Source of the DNA: Phaeobacter sp. A36a-5a
GTDB lineage: Bacteria; Pseudomonadota; Alphaproteobacteria; Rhodobacterales; Rhodobacteraceae
Length of the DNA: 64,000 nucleotides
Assembly: GCF_037911135.1 (NCBI RefSeq)
Contig: NZ_JBBLYU010000001.1
Location: 1,736,001 to 1,800,000, forward strand
Reading direction: 5' to 3'
Below, piece after piece: positions 8,689-17,376 of the stretch (within the stretch, counting starts at the first letter, position 1; every line of letters begins with the position of its first letter). A program made the position numbers and the translations under genes. The notes under the pieces are model-generated. The model made no database searches. It had not been told where the DNA came from and saw only the letters and a program-made list of their open reading frames with translations.

Positions 8689-9624
8689 ATGCCCGTTGAT
8701 CCCTCCACCCTGTCCCCAGGCCGCCGCGCCAGCTACTACGCCAGCAATCTGGCGCTGCGCGCGATCATCGGCGCGCTGGGTCTGATCCCCTATGACAAAC
8801 GCATTCCGGCGATGGGCTGGGTGATGCGCAAGGCTGCACCGCTGGCCGGGTTTCACAAACGGGTGCGCGACAATCTCGCGCTGACCTGCCCCGAATTGCC
8901 GGAGGCGGAGGTGGCGCGTCTCTGCGATGAGGTCAGCGACAATGTCGGGCGCGTGGTGGCGGAACTCTACGCCGGGCAACCGTTTCTGGAGCGCGCCTGG
9001 GCGGCGCCGGTCTCCGGCCCCGGTCTGGCGGCGCTGGAACGCGCCCGCGCCGAAGGGCGTCCGGTCATTCTGGTGACCGGCCATTTCGGCAATTACGACG
9101 CCGCGCGCGCCAATCTGATCAAGCGCGGCTTTGCCATGGGGGCGCTCTATCGTCGGATGGCCAATCCCTATTTCAACGACCACTACGTGCAGGCGATTGA
9201 AAAAACCGGCAAACCGATGTTTGAACAGGGCAAACGCGGCATGATGGAGATGGTCCGCCACCTGAAACAGGGCGGGATCATTGCCATCGTGGCGGATCTG
9301 CATGCCCATGGCGGGGTCAATATCGACTTCTTCGGCGAACCCGCCGTGACCTCCATCGTGCCAGCCGAACTGGCGCTGAAATACAAGGCTGCGATGATCC
9401 CGGTCTACGCCATTCGCCAGCCCAACGGGCTGGATTTCGAGATCATCGTGCAGGAAGAAATCGCCCCATCGGATCCTGTCACCATGACCACCACCGTCTG
9501 CAAACGGCTGGAGGAACTGGTGCGGCAACATATGGGGCAATGGTTCTGGATCCACCGGCGGTGGAAACCCTATGTGCCGATCCCGAAACCCACACCGGCA
9601 GACCGGAAACCGGACGCGACCTGA
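8689..9624 (+). CDS. Lysophospholipid/lipid A-type acyltransferase (LpxL/HtrB family)
   Basis: The family transfers a secondary acyl chain onto the lipid A precursor at the inner membrane. The 311-residue protein contains the HX4D catalytic motif in GHFGNYDAAR and the C-terminal MGQWFWIHRRWK typical of LpxL/HtrB. The upstream in-frame ATG at 8596 gives an unlikely basic extension, so the ATG at 8689 is used. It follows the fliG-like gene by about 170 bases and is not obviously cotranscribed. Which acyl position is used cannot be told; related enzymes in alphaproteobacteria can also acylate ornithine-type lipids, so the substrate is left open. Confidence 0.85.
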   Translation: MPVDPSTLSPGRRASYYASNLALRAIIGALGLIPYDKRIPAMGWVMRKAAPLAGFHKRVRDNLALTCPELPEAEVARLCDEVSDNVGRVVAELYAGQPFLERAWAAPVSGPGLAALERARAEGRPVILVTGHFGNYDAARANLIKRGFAMGALYRRMANPYFNDHYVQAIEKTGKPMFEQGKRGMMEMVRHLKQGGIIAIVADLHAHGGVNIDFFGEPAVTSIVPAELALKYKAAMIPVYAIRQPNGLDFEIIVQEEIAPSDPVTMTTTVCKRLEELVRQHMGQWFWIHRRWKPYVPIPKPTPADRKPDAT

Positions 9625-9688
9625 GCCTGCCCGGGGTGCTGCGGTGTGCGGTCTTCGTCTGGCCTGGCTCAGGTTTGCCCGGCCCACT

Positions 9689-9727
9689 TCAGCCTGTCTC
9701 AGTTCAACCTGTCTCAGTTCAGCCTGG
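9689..9727. repeat. Short tandem repeat between acyltransferase and DUF1223 genes
   Basis: A 15-base unit of the form CAGCCTGTCTCAGTT is repeated (second copy CAACCTGTCTCAGTT, third partial). It overlaps the last codons of the minus-strand gene. Confidence 0.55.
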
Positions 9728-10439
9728 CTGCGGCCAGGATCGCACCATAGGGCGCCTGCTGTACCAGCAGTGCGGCCGGGCGGGCATCGGTCAGCGTCAC
9801 AGTCAGCTCCAGCGTGCCCTGCCCGTCCCAATCCGCCACGCGGTCGATCTGTTCGACGACATTGGCGTAATCCAACCGACGGCCCGCCAGCTCCCCGCGT
9901 GAGATATCCACGGTTTTCAGCGGCGCATAACGCACCAGCTGCACCGAGATCGGCCCGGACAGAACCGGCGCGGTATCCGCCCGGCGCAACGCGACAGCGA
10001 CGCCATCAGCGGCGCTGCCATCAATGCGGATCGACACCTGGCTGGGTCGGGCCTGATGGCGGGTGATCACCTCGGTCAGCTCCATCGCATTGGCGCCGAC
10101 AACATCGTCCTGACCATTGACGATCATCTGCGGGGTATAGACCATCTGGCGCCCGCCGACGTGGGCGTATCCTTTCTGGCGGCGGGTGTGGGCGGGATCG
10201 GCGAACTGATCTTTCCAGCCGATATAATCCCAGTAATCCACATGCAGCGCCAACGGCAGCACATCAGGCCGCGCCGTCAGCTGCCGCAGCAGCGCATCAG
10301 CAGGCGGACAGGAGGAGCACCCCTGCGAGGTGAACAGCTCCACCACCACCAGATCGGTGGCCGCGCCAGCGCTCTGCGCGGCGGCCCCGGTTGGCAGCGT
10401 CATCCACACGGCCAGAAAAAGCGATGCGACCCATTTCAT
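9714..10439 (-). CDS. DUF1223 domain protein, secreted thioredoxin-like
   Basis: This is a 241-residue exported protein with a signal peptide (about residues 1-22, ending at AAAQS). A thioredoxin-fold opening, VVVELFTSQGCSSCPPAD, carries the CxxC pair C41/C44. Typical DUF1223 stretches follow: LALHVDYWDYIGWKDQFADP, YTPQMIVNG and ANVVEQI. The family is widespread in alphaproteobacteria and has no established function; a periplasmic redox role is inference from the fold. It is divergent from acnA. Confidence 0.88.
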   Translation of the reverse strand: MKWVASLFLAVWMTLPTGAAAQSAGAATDLVVVELFTSQGCSSCPPADALLRQLTARPDVLPLALHVDYWDYIGWKDQFADPAHTRRQKGYAHVGGRQMVYTPQMIVNGQDDVVGANAMELTEVITRHQARPSQVSIRIDGSAADGVAVALRRADTAPVLSGPISVQLVRYAPLKTVDISRGELAGRRLDYANVVEQIDRVADWDGQGTLELTVTLTDARPAALLVQQAPYGAILAAARLN

Positions 10440-10562
10440 ACAAGATACCCTTTTTGCTCTGGCTTATGGATCTAGCGGGCTGAGCCTGAAATGACCAATC
10501 AATCATTCTTGAGACGCCCGTGCGCGGTGCTGTTTGGGGTTAAAATTCCACCTTGGCGCAAA

Positions 10563-10586
10563 TTTTGTGTACTATTGCATACAAAA
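10563..10586. promoter_or_regulatory. Imperfect palindrome upstream of acnA, candidate operator
   Basis: Outer arms TTTTGT and ACAAAA are exact reverse complements, with partial symmetry further in (GTGTAC ... CATAC). It lies about 100 bases before the acnA start. The shape is compatible with a GntR-type site. No regulator lies nearby. Confidence 0.35.
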
Positions 10587-10685
10587 ATGCCGCCTGCGGC
10601 GTTTCAGCTATTGAATGCACGCCCGACCTGTTGCAGATAGCCGGTAGCGAATTCCCTGTTTTCACATCCCAGAGGGAGGCCAAAC

Positions 10686-13373
10686 ATGCCTATCACCGTC
10701 GGACAGGACAATGCCAAGACGCGCCGCAAACTGAGCGCGGGTGGCAAGTCGATCTCCTATTACTCGATCCCCGCCGCAACCGAAGCCGGTCTTGGCGATT
10801 TTGCCAAGCTGCCTGCCGCGCTGAAAGTGGTGCTGGAAAACATGCTGCGGTTTGAGGACGGCGGCTTCTCCGTCTCCACTGACGATATCAAGGCCTTTGC
10901 CGAATGGGGCGCCAATGGCGGCAAGAACCCCCGCGAAATCGCCTATCGTCCGGCCCGCGTGCTGATGCAGGATTTCACCGGCGTTCCCGCCGTTGTGGAC
11001 CTTGCCGCGATGCGCGACGGTATCAAGGCGCTGGGTGGCGACGCCCAGAAGATCAACCCGCTGAACCCGGTTGATCTGGTCATCGACCACTCGGTCATGA
11101 TCGACGAGTTCGGCAACCCGCGCGCGTTCCAGATGAACGTCGACCGCGAATACGAACGCAACATGGAGCGTTACCAGTTCCTGAAATGGGGTCAGGGCGC
11201 GTTCAACAACTTCCGCGTTGTGCCCCCGGGCACCGGCATCTGCCACCAGGTGAACCTGGAATATCTCGCCCAGACCATCTGGTCCGATGAGGATCAGAAC
11301 GGTGAGATGGTCGCCTACCCCGATACGCTGGTCGGTACCGACAGCCACACCACCATGGTCAACGGCGCGGCCGTTCTGGGCTGGGGTGTTGGCGGTATCG
11401 AGGCCGAAGCTGCGATGCTGGGTCAGCCGATTTCCATGCTGATCCCCGAGGTCATCGGCTTTGAGCTGACCGGCGCCATGGTCGAAGGCACCACCGGCAC
11501 CGACCTCGTGCTGAAGGTTGTGGAAATGCTGCGCGCCAAAGGCGTGGTTGGCAAATTCGTGGAATTCTACGGCACCGGTCTTGATACGCTGCCGCTGGCG
11601 GACCGCGCTACCATCGCGAATATGGCGCCGGAATATGGCGCCACCTGTGGCTTCTTCCCGATCGACGAAGAAACCATCCGCTACCTGCGTAACACCGGCC
11701 GCGACGAAGACCGTATCGCGCTGGTCGAAGCCTATGCCAAGGAAAACGGCTTCTGGCGTGATGCGGATTATGCCCCGATCTACACCGACACGCTGAGCCT
11801 CGACATGGGCACCATCGTGCCTGCGATCTCCGGCCCGAAACGCCCGCAGGACTATGTCGCCCTGACCGGCGCCAAGGCGGCGTTCCAGAAGGAAATGGAA
11901 GAGACCTTCAAGCGTCCCATGGGCAAGGAAGTCGCCGTCAAGGGCGAAGACTACACCATGGAAAGCGGCAAGGTCGTGATCGCCTCGATCACCTCCTGCA
12001 CCAACACCTCGAACCCCTATGTGATGATCGGCGCGGGCCTCGTGGCGCGCAAGGCCGCTGCCCTCGGCCTGGATCGCAAGCCCTGGGTCAAGACCTCGCT
12101 GGCACCGGGCTCGCAGGTTGTGTCCGCCTATCTGGAGGCCGCAGGCCTGCAGGAAGATCTGGACAAGATCGGCTTTAACCTCGTCGGCTATGGCTGCACC
12201 ACCTGTATCGGCAACTCCGGTCCGATCCAGCAGGAGCTGTCCGATGCCATCGCCGAAGGTGATCTGGTGGCGACCTCGGTTCTGTCCGGCAACCGCAACT
12301 TCGAAGGCCGTATCAGCCCCGATGTGCGCGCCAACTATCTGGCCTCGCCGCCGCTGGTTGTTGCCTATGCGCTGGCGGGCACCATGGATATTGATCTGGC
12401 GTCAGATCCGATTGCCCAGGACAAGGACGGCAAGGATGTCTACCTGAAGGACATCTGGCCGAGCCAGAAGGAAATCGCCGATCTGGTCGAAGCAACCGTG
12501 ACCCGCGAAGCCTTCCTGTCGAAATACGCCGATGTGTTCAAAGGCGACGAGAAATGGCAGGCGGTGGACACCACCGACGCCGAGACCTACGACTGGCCGG
12601 CAAGCTCCACCTATATCCAGAACCCGCCCTACTTCCAGGGTATGGGCTCTGAGCCGGGTACCATCTCCAACATCAAGGACGCAAAAACGCTCTTGATCCT
12701 CGGCGATATGGTCACCACCGACCACATCTCCCCGGCGGGCTCTTTCGCGACCACCACCCCGGCTGGCCAGTATCTGCTGGACCGTCAGGTGCAGCCGCGT
12801 GAGTTCAACTCCTACGGCTCGCGTCGTGGCAACCACGAGATCATGATGCGCGGCACATTTGCCAACATCCGCATCAAGAACGAGATGCTGGACGGTGTCG
12901 AAGGTGGCTATACCAAAGGCCCCGATGGCGAACAGACCTCGGTCTACGAGGCCTCCATGGCCTATCAGGAACAGGGTACCCCGCTGGTTGTCTTCGGCGG
13001 CGAACAATATGGTGCGGGCTCCTCGCGCGACTGGGCGGCCAAGGGCACGGCCCTGCTGGGCGTCAAGGCGGTCATCGCCGAGAGCTTCGAACGTATCCAC
13101 CGCTCCAACCTGGTTGGCATGGGCGTGATCCCGTTTGAGTTCACCGGCGGCGACACGCGCAAGACGCTGAAGCTCACCGGCGATGAGACGGTCTCGATCC
13201 ACGGCCTGGACACCATCAAGCCGCAGCAGGAAGTTCCTTGCGACATCACTTACGGCGATGGCACCACCAAGACCATCACCCTGAAGTGCCGCATCGATAC
13301 CGCGCCCGAGATCGAGTACATCGAACATGGCGGCGTGCTGCATTACGTGCTGCGCAACCTCGCCAAATCCTAA
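10686..13373 (+). CDS. acnA: Aconitate hydratase AcnA
   Basis: Aconitase isomerises citrate to isocitrate in the TCA cycle using a [4Fe-4S] cluster. The 895-residue length and order of domains match the AcnA/IRP1 type. Cluster ligands are visible as C438 (SCTNTSNP) and C504/C507 (GCTTCIGNSG). Further signatures are VGTDSHTTMVNG and, in the swivelling domain, GAGSSRDWAAKGT. A GAGG ribosome binding site precedes the ATG. The gene stands alone, with a strong terminator immediately after. Confidence 0.98.
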   Translation: MPITVGQDNAKTRRKLSAGGKSISYYSIPAATEAGLGDFAKLPAALKVVLENMLRFEDGGFSVSTDDIKAFAEWGANGGKNPREIAYRPARVLMQDFTGVPAVVDLAAMRDGIKALGGDAQKINPLNPVDLVIDHSVMIDEFGNPRAFQMNVDREYERNMERYQFLKWGQGAFNNFRVVPPGTGICHQVNLEYLAQTIWSDEDQNGEMVAYPDTLVGTDSHTTMVNGAAVLGWGVGGIEAEAAMLGQPISMLIPEVIGFELTGAMVEGTTGTDLVLKVVEMLRAKGVVGKFVEFYGTGLDTLPLADRATIANMAPEYGATCGFFPIDEETIRYLRNTGRDEDRIALVEAYAKENGFWRDADYAPIYTDTLSLDMGTIVPAISGPKRPQDYVALTGAKAAFQKEMEETFKRPMGKEVAVKGEDYTMESGKVVIASITSCTNTSNPYVMIGAGLVARKAAALGLDRKPWVKTSLAPGSQVVSAYLEAAGLQEDLDKIGFNLVGYGCTTCIGNSGPIQQELSDAIAEGDLVATSVLSGNRNFEGRISPDVRANYLASPPLVVAYALAGTMDIDLASDPIAQDKDGKDVYLKDIWPSQKEIADLVEATVTREAFLSKYADVFKGDEKWQAVDTTDAETYDWPASSTYIQNPPYFQGMGSEPGTISNIKDAKTLLILGDMVTTDHISPAGSFATTTPAGQYLLDRQVQPREFNSYGSRRGNHEIMMRGTFANIRIKNEMLDGVEGGYTKGPDGEQTSVYEASMAYQEQGTPLVVFGGEQYGAGSSRDWAAKGTALLGVKAVIAESFERIHRSNLVGMGVIPFEFTGGDTRKTLKLTGDETVSIHGLDTIKPQQEVPCDITYGDGTTKTITLKCRIDTAPEIEYIEHGGVLHYVLRNLAKS

Positions 13374-13408
13374 GGCAGGCGCAGGTCACAGCATCTGAGC
13401 GATCAACG

Positions 13409-13440
13409 CGGGTGCCCTTCGGGGCACCCGTTTTTGTTTT
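13409..13440 (+). terminator. Rho-independent terminator of acnA
   Basis: Stem CGGGTGCC / GGCACCCG with a CTTCGG-type loop, followed by TTTTTGTTTT. Confidence 0.92.
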
Positions 13441-13648
13441 CAACACGATGAATTCAGGCATAAACTCGCGGGACCAATCGGAATCATCGCATCAAGATGC
13501 CGTTACGTAAACTTCGAACTGGACGGCGGGCTGCCGGCCCGTCTAGGATTTATCAACAGATCTAGCAGCCGCGTAACGACGGCACTGCCAGATGCAACAG
13601 GTTGTGCTCAGCCGCCCCCAAGACGCACTAAACTCAGACGGATGCCCA

Positions 13649-13948
13649 GTGAACGACACTCCTGAAAAAGAAGCTATCATTGTCACCATCACGGCGATCC
13701 CCGACCTCTACGACGAGCTGGTCGCGGCGCTGCAAAAACTGATGCCGGAAACCCGTCGTTTTCAGGGCTGTATCCAGGCCCATCTCCTGCTGGCACCAGA
13801 GCGCGGCGAGGTGGTCATTTTCCAGATCTGGGAGAACAGCGAGGTCCAGAGCGCCTATCTCACCTGGCGGGCAGACCGCGGTGATTTTGATCGGCTGGCA
13901 GAGTTCATACAGGACGAACAGATCTTCCGCACCTATGAGCTCGGCTAG
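13649..13948 (+). CDS. Antibiotic biosynthesis monooxygenase (ABM)-type small protein
   Basis: The product is about 99 residues with the ferredoxin-like ABM pattern: IIVTITAIPDLYDELVAALQKLMPETRRFQGC, then VVIFQIWENSEVQSAYLTWR. ABM proteins include cofactor-free monooxygenases and heme degraders, but most are uncharacterised. The start is uncertain: GTG at 13649 (GGA seven bases upstream) gives the usual family length, while the ATG at 13592 adds 19 non-conserved residues. It is not linked to a biosynthetic cluster. Confidence 0.7.
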   Translation: MNDTPEKEAIIVTITAIPDLYDELVAALQKLMPETRRFQGCIQAHLLLAPERGEVVIFQIWENSEVQSAYLTWRADRGDFDRLAEFIQDEQIFRTYELG

Positions 13949-14002
13949 GATCGGATCCTGCTTGCCCCGCAAGGCCTGCGCCGCCCGCCGATGGCAGCCG
14001 CA

Positions 14003-14542
14003 TCAGTTGGCTGCCGCACGCTCCAGTGCCGGGCGCAGGGTGCTGTCGATCACCCGCTGCGTGATGGGACCGGCAAAACGCAGGATGATAGTGCCCTTAC
14101 CGTCGATGACATAGGTTTCCGGCACGCCATAGACACCCCAGTCCAGCGCCATCCGACCTGCCTCATCGCGACCGATGGCCGTATAGGGGTTGCCCAGCTC
14201 GTTCAGAAAGCCAACGGCATTGTCTTCCTGATCCTTGTAGTTCACCCCGTAAATCGCCAGCCCTTCCTTGGACAGCGCATCCAGGCTCGGGTGTTCCACC
14301 CGGCAGGGGCCACACCAGCTGGCCCAGAAATTCACCAGTTTCACGCTGCCGTCACGCAGCGTGGCATCGTCGAACCCGGGTTCACCGGGAAAATCGGTCA
14401 GCACAACCGGCGGCGCGCTCTGACCTTCGCGCGCTGAGGGCAGGCTTTCGGGATCATCGCGGAACATGCCAGCCAGAAACAGGGCCACCAGCCCGCCAAA
14501 AACCAGAACCGGCAGCGCCATCACGGGAGAAATCTTAGCCAC
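14003..14542 (-). CDS. ccmG: Thiol:disulfide interchange protein CcmG/DsbE
   Basis: CcmG is the membrane-anchored periplasmic thioredoxin that keeps apocytochrome c and CcmH reduced for heme ligation. It has one N-terminal membrane anchor (about residues 7-25), then a thioredoxin domain with NFWASWCGPCRVEHP, the family insert and the cis-Pro region YGVPETYVID. The GTG at 14542 overlaps the ccmD stop and gives 179 residues, the usual size; an ATG at 14521 is the alternative. It is the last gene of ccmABCDG. Confidence 0.93.
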   Translation of the reverse strand: MAKISPVMALPVLVFGGLVALFLAGMFRDDPESLPSAREGQSAPPVVLTDFPGEPGFDDATLRDGSVKLVNFWASWCGPCRVEHPSLDALSKEGLAIYGVNYKDQEDNAVGFLNELGNPYTAIGRDEAGRMALDWGVYGVPETYVIDGKGTIILRFAGPITQRVIDSTLRPALERAAAN

Positions 14543-14705
14543 GGGGCGCACCTCCACGGGTCTGCATCTGTTGTTCCATTGCCTGCATCTCCCGCCGTAT
14601 CCGGCGACCACGTGCAAAGGTGATCACCAGCAGTCCGGCCAGCAGAACCAGCGAGGCGCCGTAGGAAGACAGCACTTCAACGCCATATTTTCCAAGATCG
14701 GGCAT
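14535..14705 (-). CDS. ccmD: Heme exporter protein CcmD
   Basis: A 56-residue frame lies exactly between ccmC and ccmG. Translation gives MPDLGKYGVEVLSSYGAS, then a hydrophobic helix (LVLLAGLLVITFA) and a basic cytoplasmic tail (RGRRIRREMQ). That is the CcmD layout: a small single-span protein that helps release holo-CcmE from CcmABC. The ATG overlaps the ccmC stop (TAATG), and its TAA lies inside the first codons of ccmG, so translation is coupled on both sides. Confidence 0.92.
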   Translation of the reverse strand: MPDLGKYGVEVLSSYGASLVLLAGLLVITFARGRRIRREMQAMEQQMQTRGGAPRG

Positions 14706-15436
14706 TATGCGTCCATCCTTTCACGCAGCATCAGCGCACGGATCCGGCGGGCGCGGATTTCCGTGCCGGTCCGGTAGAGCACCAGCGCCAGAAACATCAA
14801 CCCAAAGCCAATCATGCAGACATAGAGCGGGTTGGAAAACGCATCGGCCACATTCTCCTCCTTGTCGAGCGAGAGCGACGCGCCCTGATGCAGACCCTGG
14901 TTCCAGAAGTTCACCGCATAGCGGCTGAGCACCGCAAAGACGGAGCCAACAAGACACAGGATCGAGGTGAGATCCGCCGCCGTGTCCGGATCCTCGATCG
15001 CCTCCCACAGGGCGATATAGCCAAGGTAGAACAGGAACAGCACAAGGAATGAGGTCAGCCGCGGGTCCCAGACCCACCAGGTGCCCCACATCGGCTGGCC
15101 CCAGAGCGCGCCGGTCACCAGCGCGATCAGCGTCATCACCACCCCAACGGGCGCTGCGGCACGCGCGGCCAGGGCACTGACATGATGACGGCGCACCACC
15201 CAGATCAGTGAGGCCACCAACATCATGAACCAGGCGTTGATGGCGATCAGCGCCGAAGGCACATGCAGGAAGATGATCTTCACCGTGGACCCCTGCCGGT
15301 AGTCATCTGGTGTGAAGAAGAACCCCCAGACCAGCCCCGCACAGGTCAGCACGGCAGCCGTGACCCACAGCGCGGGCAAGACCCGCTCCGAGGTGGTCAG
15401 GAACTTCTTTGGATTGGCGTATTCCCAGATCGACAT
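14705..15436 (-). CDS. ccmC: Heme exporter permease CcmC
   Basis: CcmC presents heme to CcmE in cytochrome c maturation system I. The 243-residue protein has six hydrophobic segments and the tryptophan-rich heme-handling motif WGTWWVWDPRLT in a periplasmic loop. Flanking histidines are in FLHVPSA and NQGLHQGAS. It lies 45 bases after ccmB and overlaps ccmD by one base. Confidence 0.96.
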   Translation of the reverse strand: MSIWEYANPKKFLTTSERVLPALWVTAAVLTCAGLVWGFFFTPDDYRQGSTVKIIFLHVPSALIAINAWFMMLVASLIWVVRRHHVSALAARAAAPVGVVMTLIALVTGALWGQPMWGTWWVWDPRLTSFLVLFLFYLGYIALWEAIEDPDTAADLTSILCLVGSVFAVLSRYAVNFWNQGLHQGASLSLDKEENVADAFSNPLYVCMIGFGLMFLALVLYRTGTEIRARRIRALMLRERMDA

Positions 15437-15481
15437 GGTGGCTATTTAGCTCTTGCTTGAAGGGATCTCAATTCATTCATC

Positions 15482-16138
15482 CTAGCGCAAATTGACGCGC
15501 AGCACGGCGGCACTGGCAAAGGGCAGCAGCGCCAGCGAGGCGGCCGAGATACCGGCCAGCATCAACAGCGGCGTCTCTACCGCCATGCCCTCGGCCCCCC
15601 GGCGCGCCGCCTCGGCTCCGAAGATCAGCGTCGGCACATAAAGCGGCAGCACCAGAAGCGACATCAGCAGACCGCCCCGCTTCAGCCCGACAGTGAGCGC
15701 CGCACCAAAGGTGCCGATCACCGACAGCGCGGGCGTGCCCAGCAGCAGCGAAACCACCAGCCAGAGAAACCCCTGCCCCGGCAGGTTGAGCAGAACCGCG
15801 AGCACCGGTGCTGCCAGAACCAGCGGCAGCGAGGTGGTGATCCAATGGGCCAGCGCCTTGATCGTCACCACCGCTTCCAGCGGCAGCGGCGCCGTGGCCA
15901 TCAGATCCAGCGTCCCATCCTCCCAGTCCAGCGCCAGCAGACGGTCCAGCGACAACAGGCAGGCCAGGAGCGCGCCCAGCCAGAGGATGCCGGGCGCGAT
16001 ACGGCTGAGCAATTCGGACTGCGGCCCCACCGAGAATGGCACCAGCACGGTGACAATCAGGAAAAACGCCAGCCCCAGCCCAAAGCCGCCGCCGGCACGC
16101 AGCGCCAGCTTCAGATCCCGCAGCAACAGCGCCCTCAC
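15482..16138 (-). CDS. ccmB: Heme exporter permease CcmB
   Basis: This is the membrane subunit of the CcmAB ABC unit that drives release of heme-loaded CcmE. The 218 residues contain six hydrophobic segments and the family opening [20 protein letters not shown], with [17 protein letters not shown] between the second and third segments. The start overlaps the end of ccmA by four bases (ATGA). Confidence 0.95.
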   Translation of the reverse strand: MRALLLRDLKLALRAGGGFGLGLAFFLIVTVLVPFSVGPQSELLSRIAPGILWLGALLACLLSLDRLLALDWEDGTLDLMATAPLPLEAVVTIKALAHWITTSLPLVLAAPVLAVLLNLPGQGFLWLVVSLLLGTPALSVIGTFGAALTVGLKRGGLLMSLLVLPLYVPTLIFGAEAARRGAEGMAVETPLLMLAGISAASLALLPFASAAVLRVNLR

Positions 16139-16761
16139 AGGAAGGCTCCGTCAAAATTGTCGAGATCCGGCAGCCTGGCCCGAAAACGGCCCACATCCAG
16201 CGTGTCGCCATCCAGGCCAAGATCGATATGCGTGGCGATCAGCGCCGCGCCGCCACCGGCCAGATGCTGCTGCACGACCTGTGCAAACTGCTGCACCGAG
16301 GCCCGGTCCAGACTGACGGTCGGTTCATCCAGGATCCAGTAGCGCCGCCCCGTCACCATCAGCCGCGCCAGACCCAGGCGGCGTTTCTGTCCGGCCGACA
16401 GCGCCCCGGCCTGCCGGTCGCGCAGACCCCGGAGGTCAAAGGCATCCAGCGCGGCATCAATCGCGCCGGTGGCAAAAATCGCCGCCCAGAACCGCAGGTT
16501 CTCCGCAACCGTCAGCGTCAGCTTGATCCCGTCGGCGTGGCCGGCATAGGCAAAATCCTCGGCGCTGCCGTCGCCGTCAAAATTGATCTCACCCGCCAGC
16601 GGCGGTTGCAGCCCGGCGATGGTGCGCAGCAGCGTGGTCTTGCCGCTGCCGTTTGGCCCCCGCAGGATCAGCGCCCGGCCCGGTGTCAGCGCAAAGCTCA
16701 CCCTCTCCAGCACCGGAACGCCGCCGCGCGCGATGCTCAGCCCTGCGATGGTCACTGTCAT
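16135..16761 (-). CDS. ccmA: Heme exporter ATP-binding protein CcmA
   Basis: This is the ATPase of the CcmAB unit. The 208 residues carry a Walker A (GPNGSGKTT), an ABC signature variant (LSAGQKRR), a Walker B (YWILDEP) and the switch histidine (ATHIDLGL). It is the first gene of ccmABCDG. ccmE, ccmF and ccmH are not in the window, while ccmI is 30 kb away at 46.9 kb. Confidence 0.95.
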   Translation of the reverse strand: MTVTIAGLSIARGGVPVLERVSFALTPGRALILRGPNGSGKTTLLRTIAGLQPPLAGEINFDGDGSAEDFAYAGHADGIKLTLTVAENLRFWAAIFATGAIDAALDAFDLRGLRDRQAGALSAGQKRRLGLARLMVTGRRYWILDEPTVSLDRASVQQFAQVVQQHLAGGGAALIATHIDLGLDGDTLDVGRFRARLPDLDNFDGAFL

Positions 16762-16856
16762 GAAATCCGCCTACCCATTTGGTTCTGCTTCGAAAAAGCC
16801 GATCCGGCGGCCGCTGTCCTTGCGCCAGATCAAGCCCAGGCCTGCACGTGCGACAG

Positions 16857-17210
16857 TCAGACCGCAAGCGCCGCAAGCGCGATGCGGCGGCCCTCGGACA
16901 ACAGCACGTTATAGGTCCGGCAGGCGGCGGGGGAGTTCATCGCCTCAACTCCGATCCCGGCCCCTTCCAGCTGCTGGCGCAGACCGGCGGGGATATGGGC
17001 CACCTCGGCGCCGGTGCCGACGAACAGCACATCCACATCACCGGCAAGCGCCAGCAATGGCGCGCTGTCCTCATAGCCACCCCAGTCCGTGGTCCCCGTG
17101 GCCCCGGTCAGGATATTGCCGTGATGCACCTCACCGCCAACCCGAAAGAACCCCGGCCCATAGCCATCAATTGGCAGGGCATCCGTATAGGCAACTTCGT
17201 TCAAACGCAT
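16857..17210 (-). CDS. Mth938-like domain protein (DUF498 family)
   Basis: The 117-residue product starts at the ATG at 17210, which has AAAGGA eight bases upstream. Signature stretches are IDGYGPGFFRVGG, DVLFVGTGAEVAHIP and MNSPAACRTYNVLLSEGR. The family includes mitochondrial NDUFAF3, a complex I assembly factor. In alphaproteobacteria the gene is often found next to secDF, as here. Membrane protein or complex I assembly is a reasonable but unproven role. It lies downstream of secF beyond a terminator. Confidence 0.85.
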   Translation of the reverse strand: MRLNEVAYTDALPIDGYGPGFFRVGGEVHHGNILTGATGTTDWGGYEDSAPLLALAGDVDVLFVGTGAEVAHIPAGLRQQLEGAGIGVEAMNSPAACRTYNVLLSEGRRIALAALAV

Positions 17211-17318
17211 GGCGTGCATCCTTTGTACGTGGTCGGGTGGTGTGCGGGCGACCCTGCCCTGCCCGGCTGCATAACATGTCCGCCACCGCGACAAAATACC
17301 AGCGCCGCATATGCCGAT

Positions 17319-17350
17319 AAAAAGAGGCCGCAACCCATGGGGCTGCGGCC
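17319..17350 (-). terminator. Terminator of yajC-secD-secF
   Basis: On the minus strand, stem GGCCGCA / TGCGGCC with an inner GC-rich part, followed by TCTTTTT. It lies just after the secF stop. Confidence 0.85.
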
Positions 17351-17376
17351 TTTGATCCGTCGCGCGGTCTGAACTC

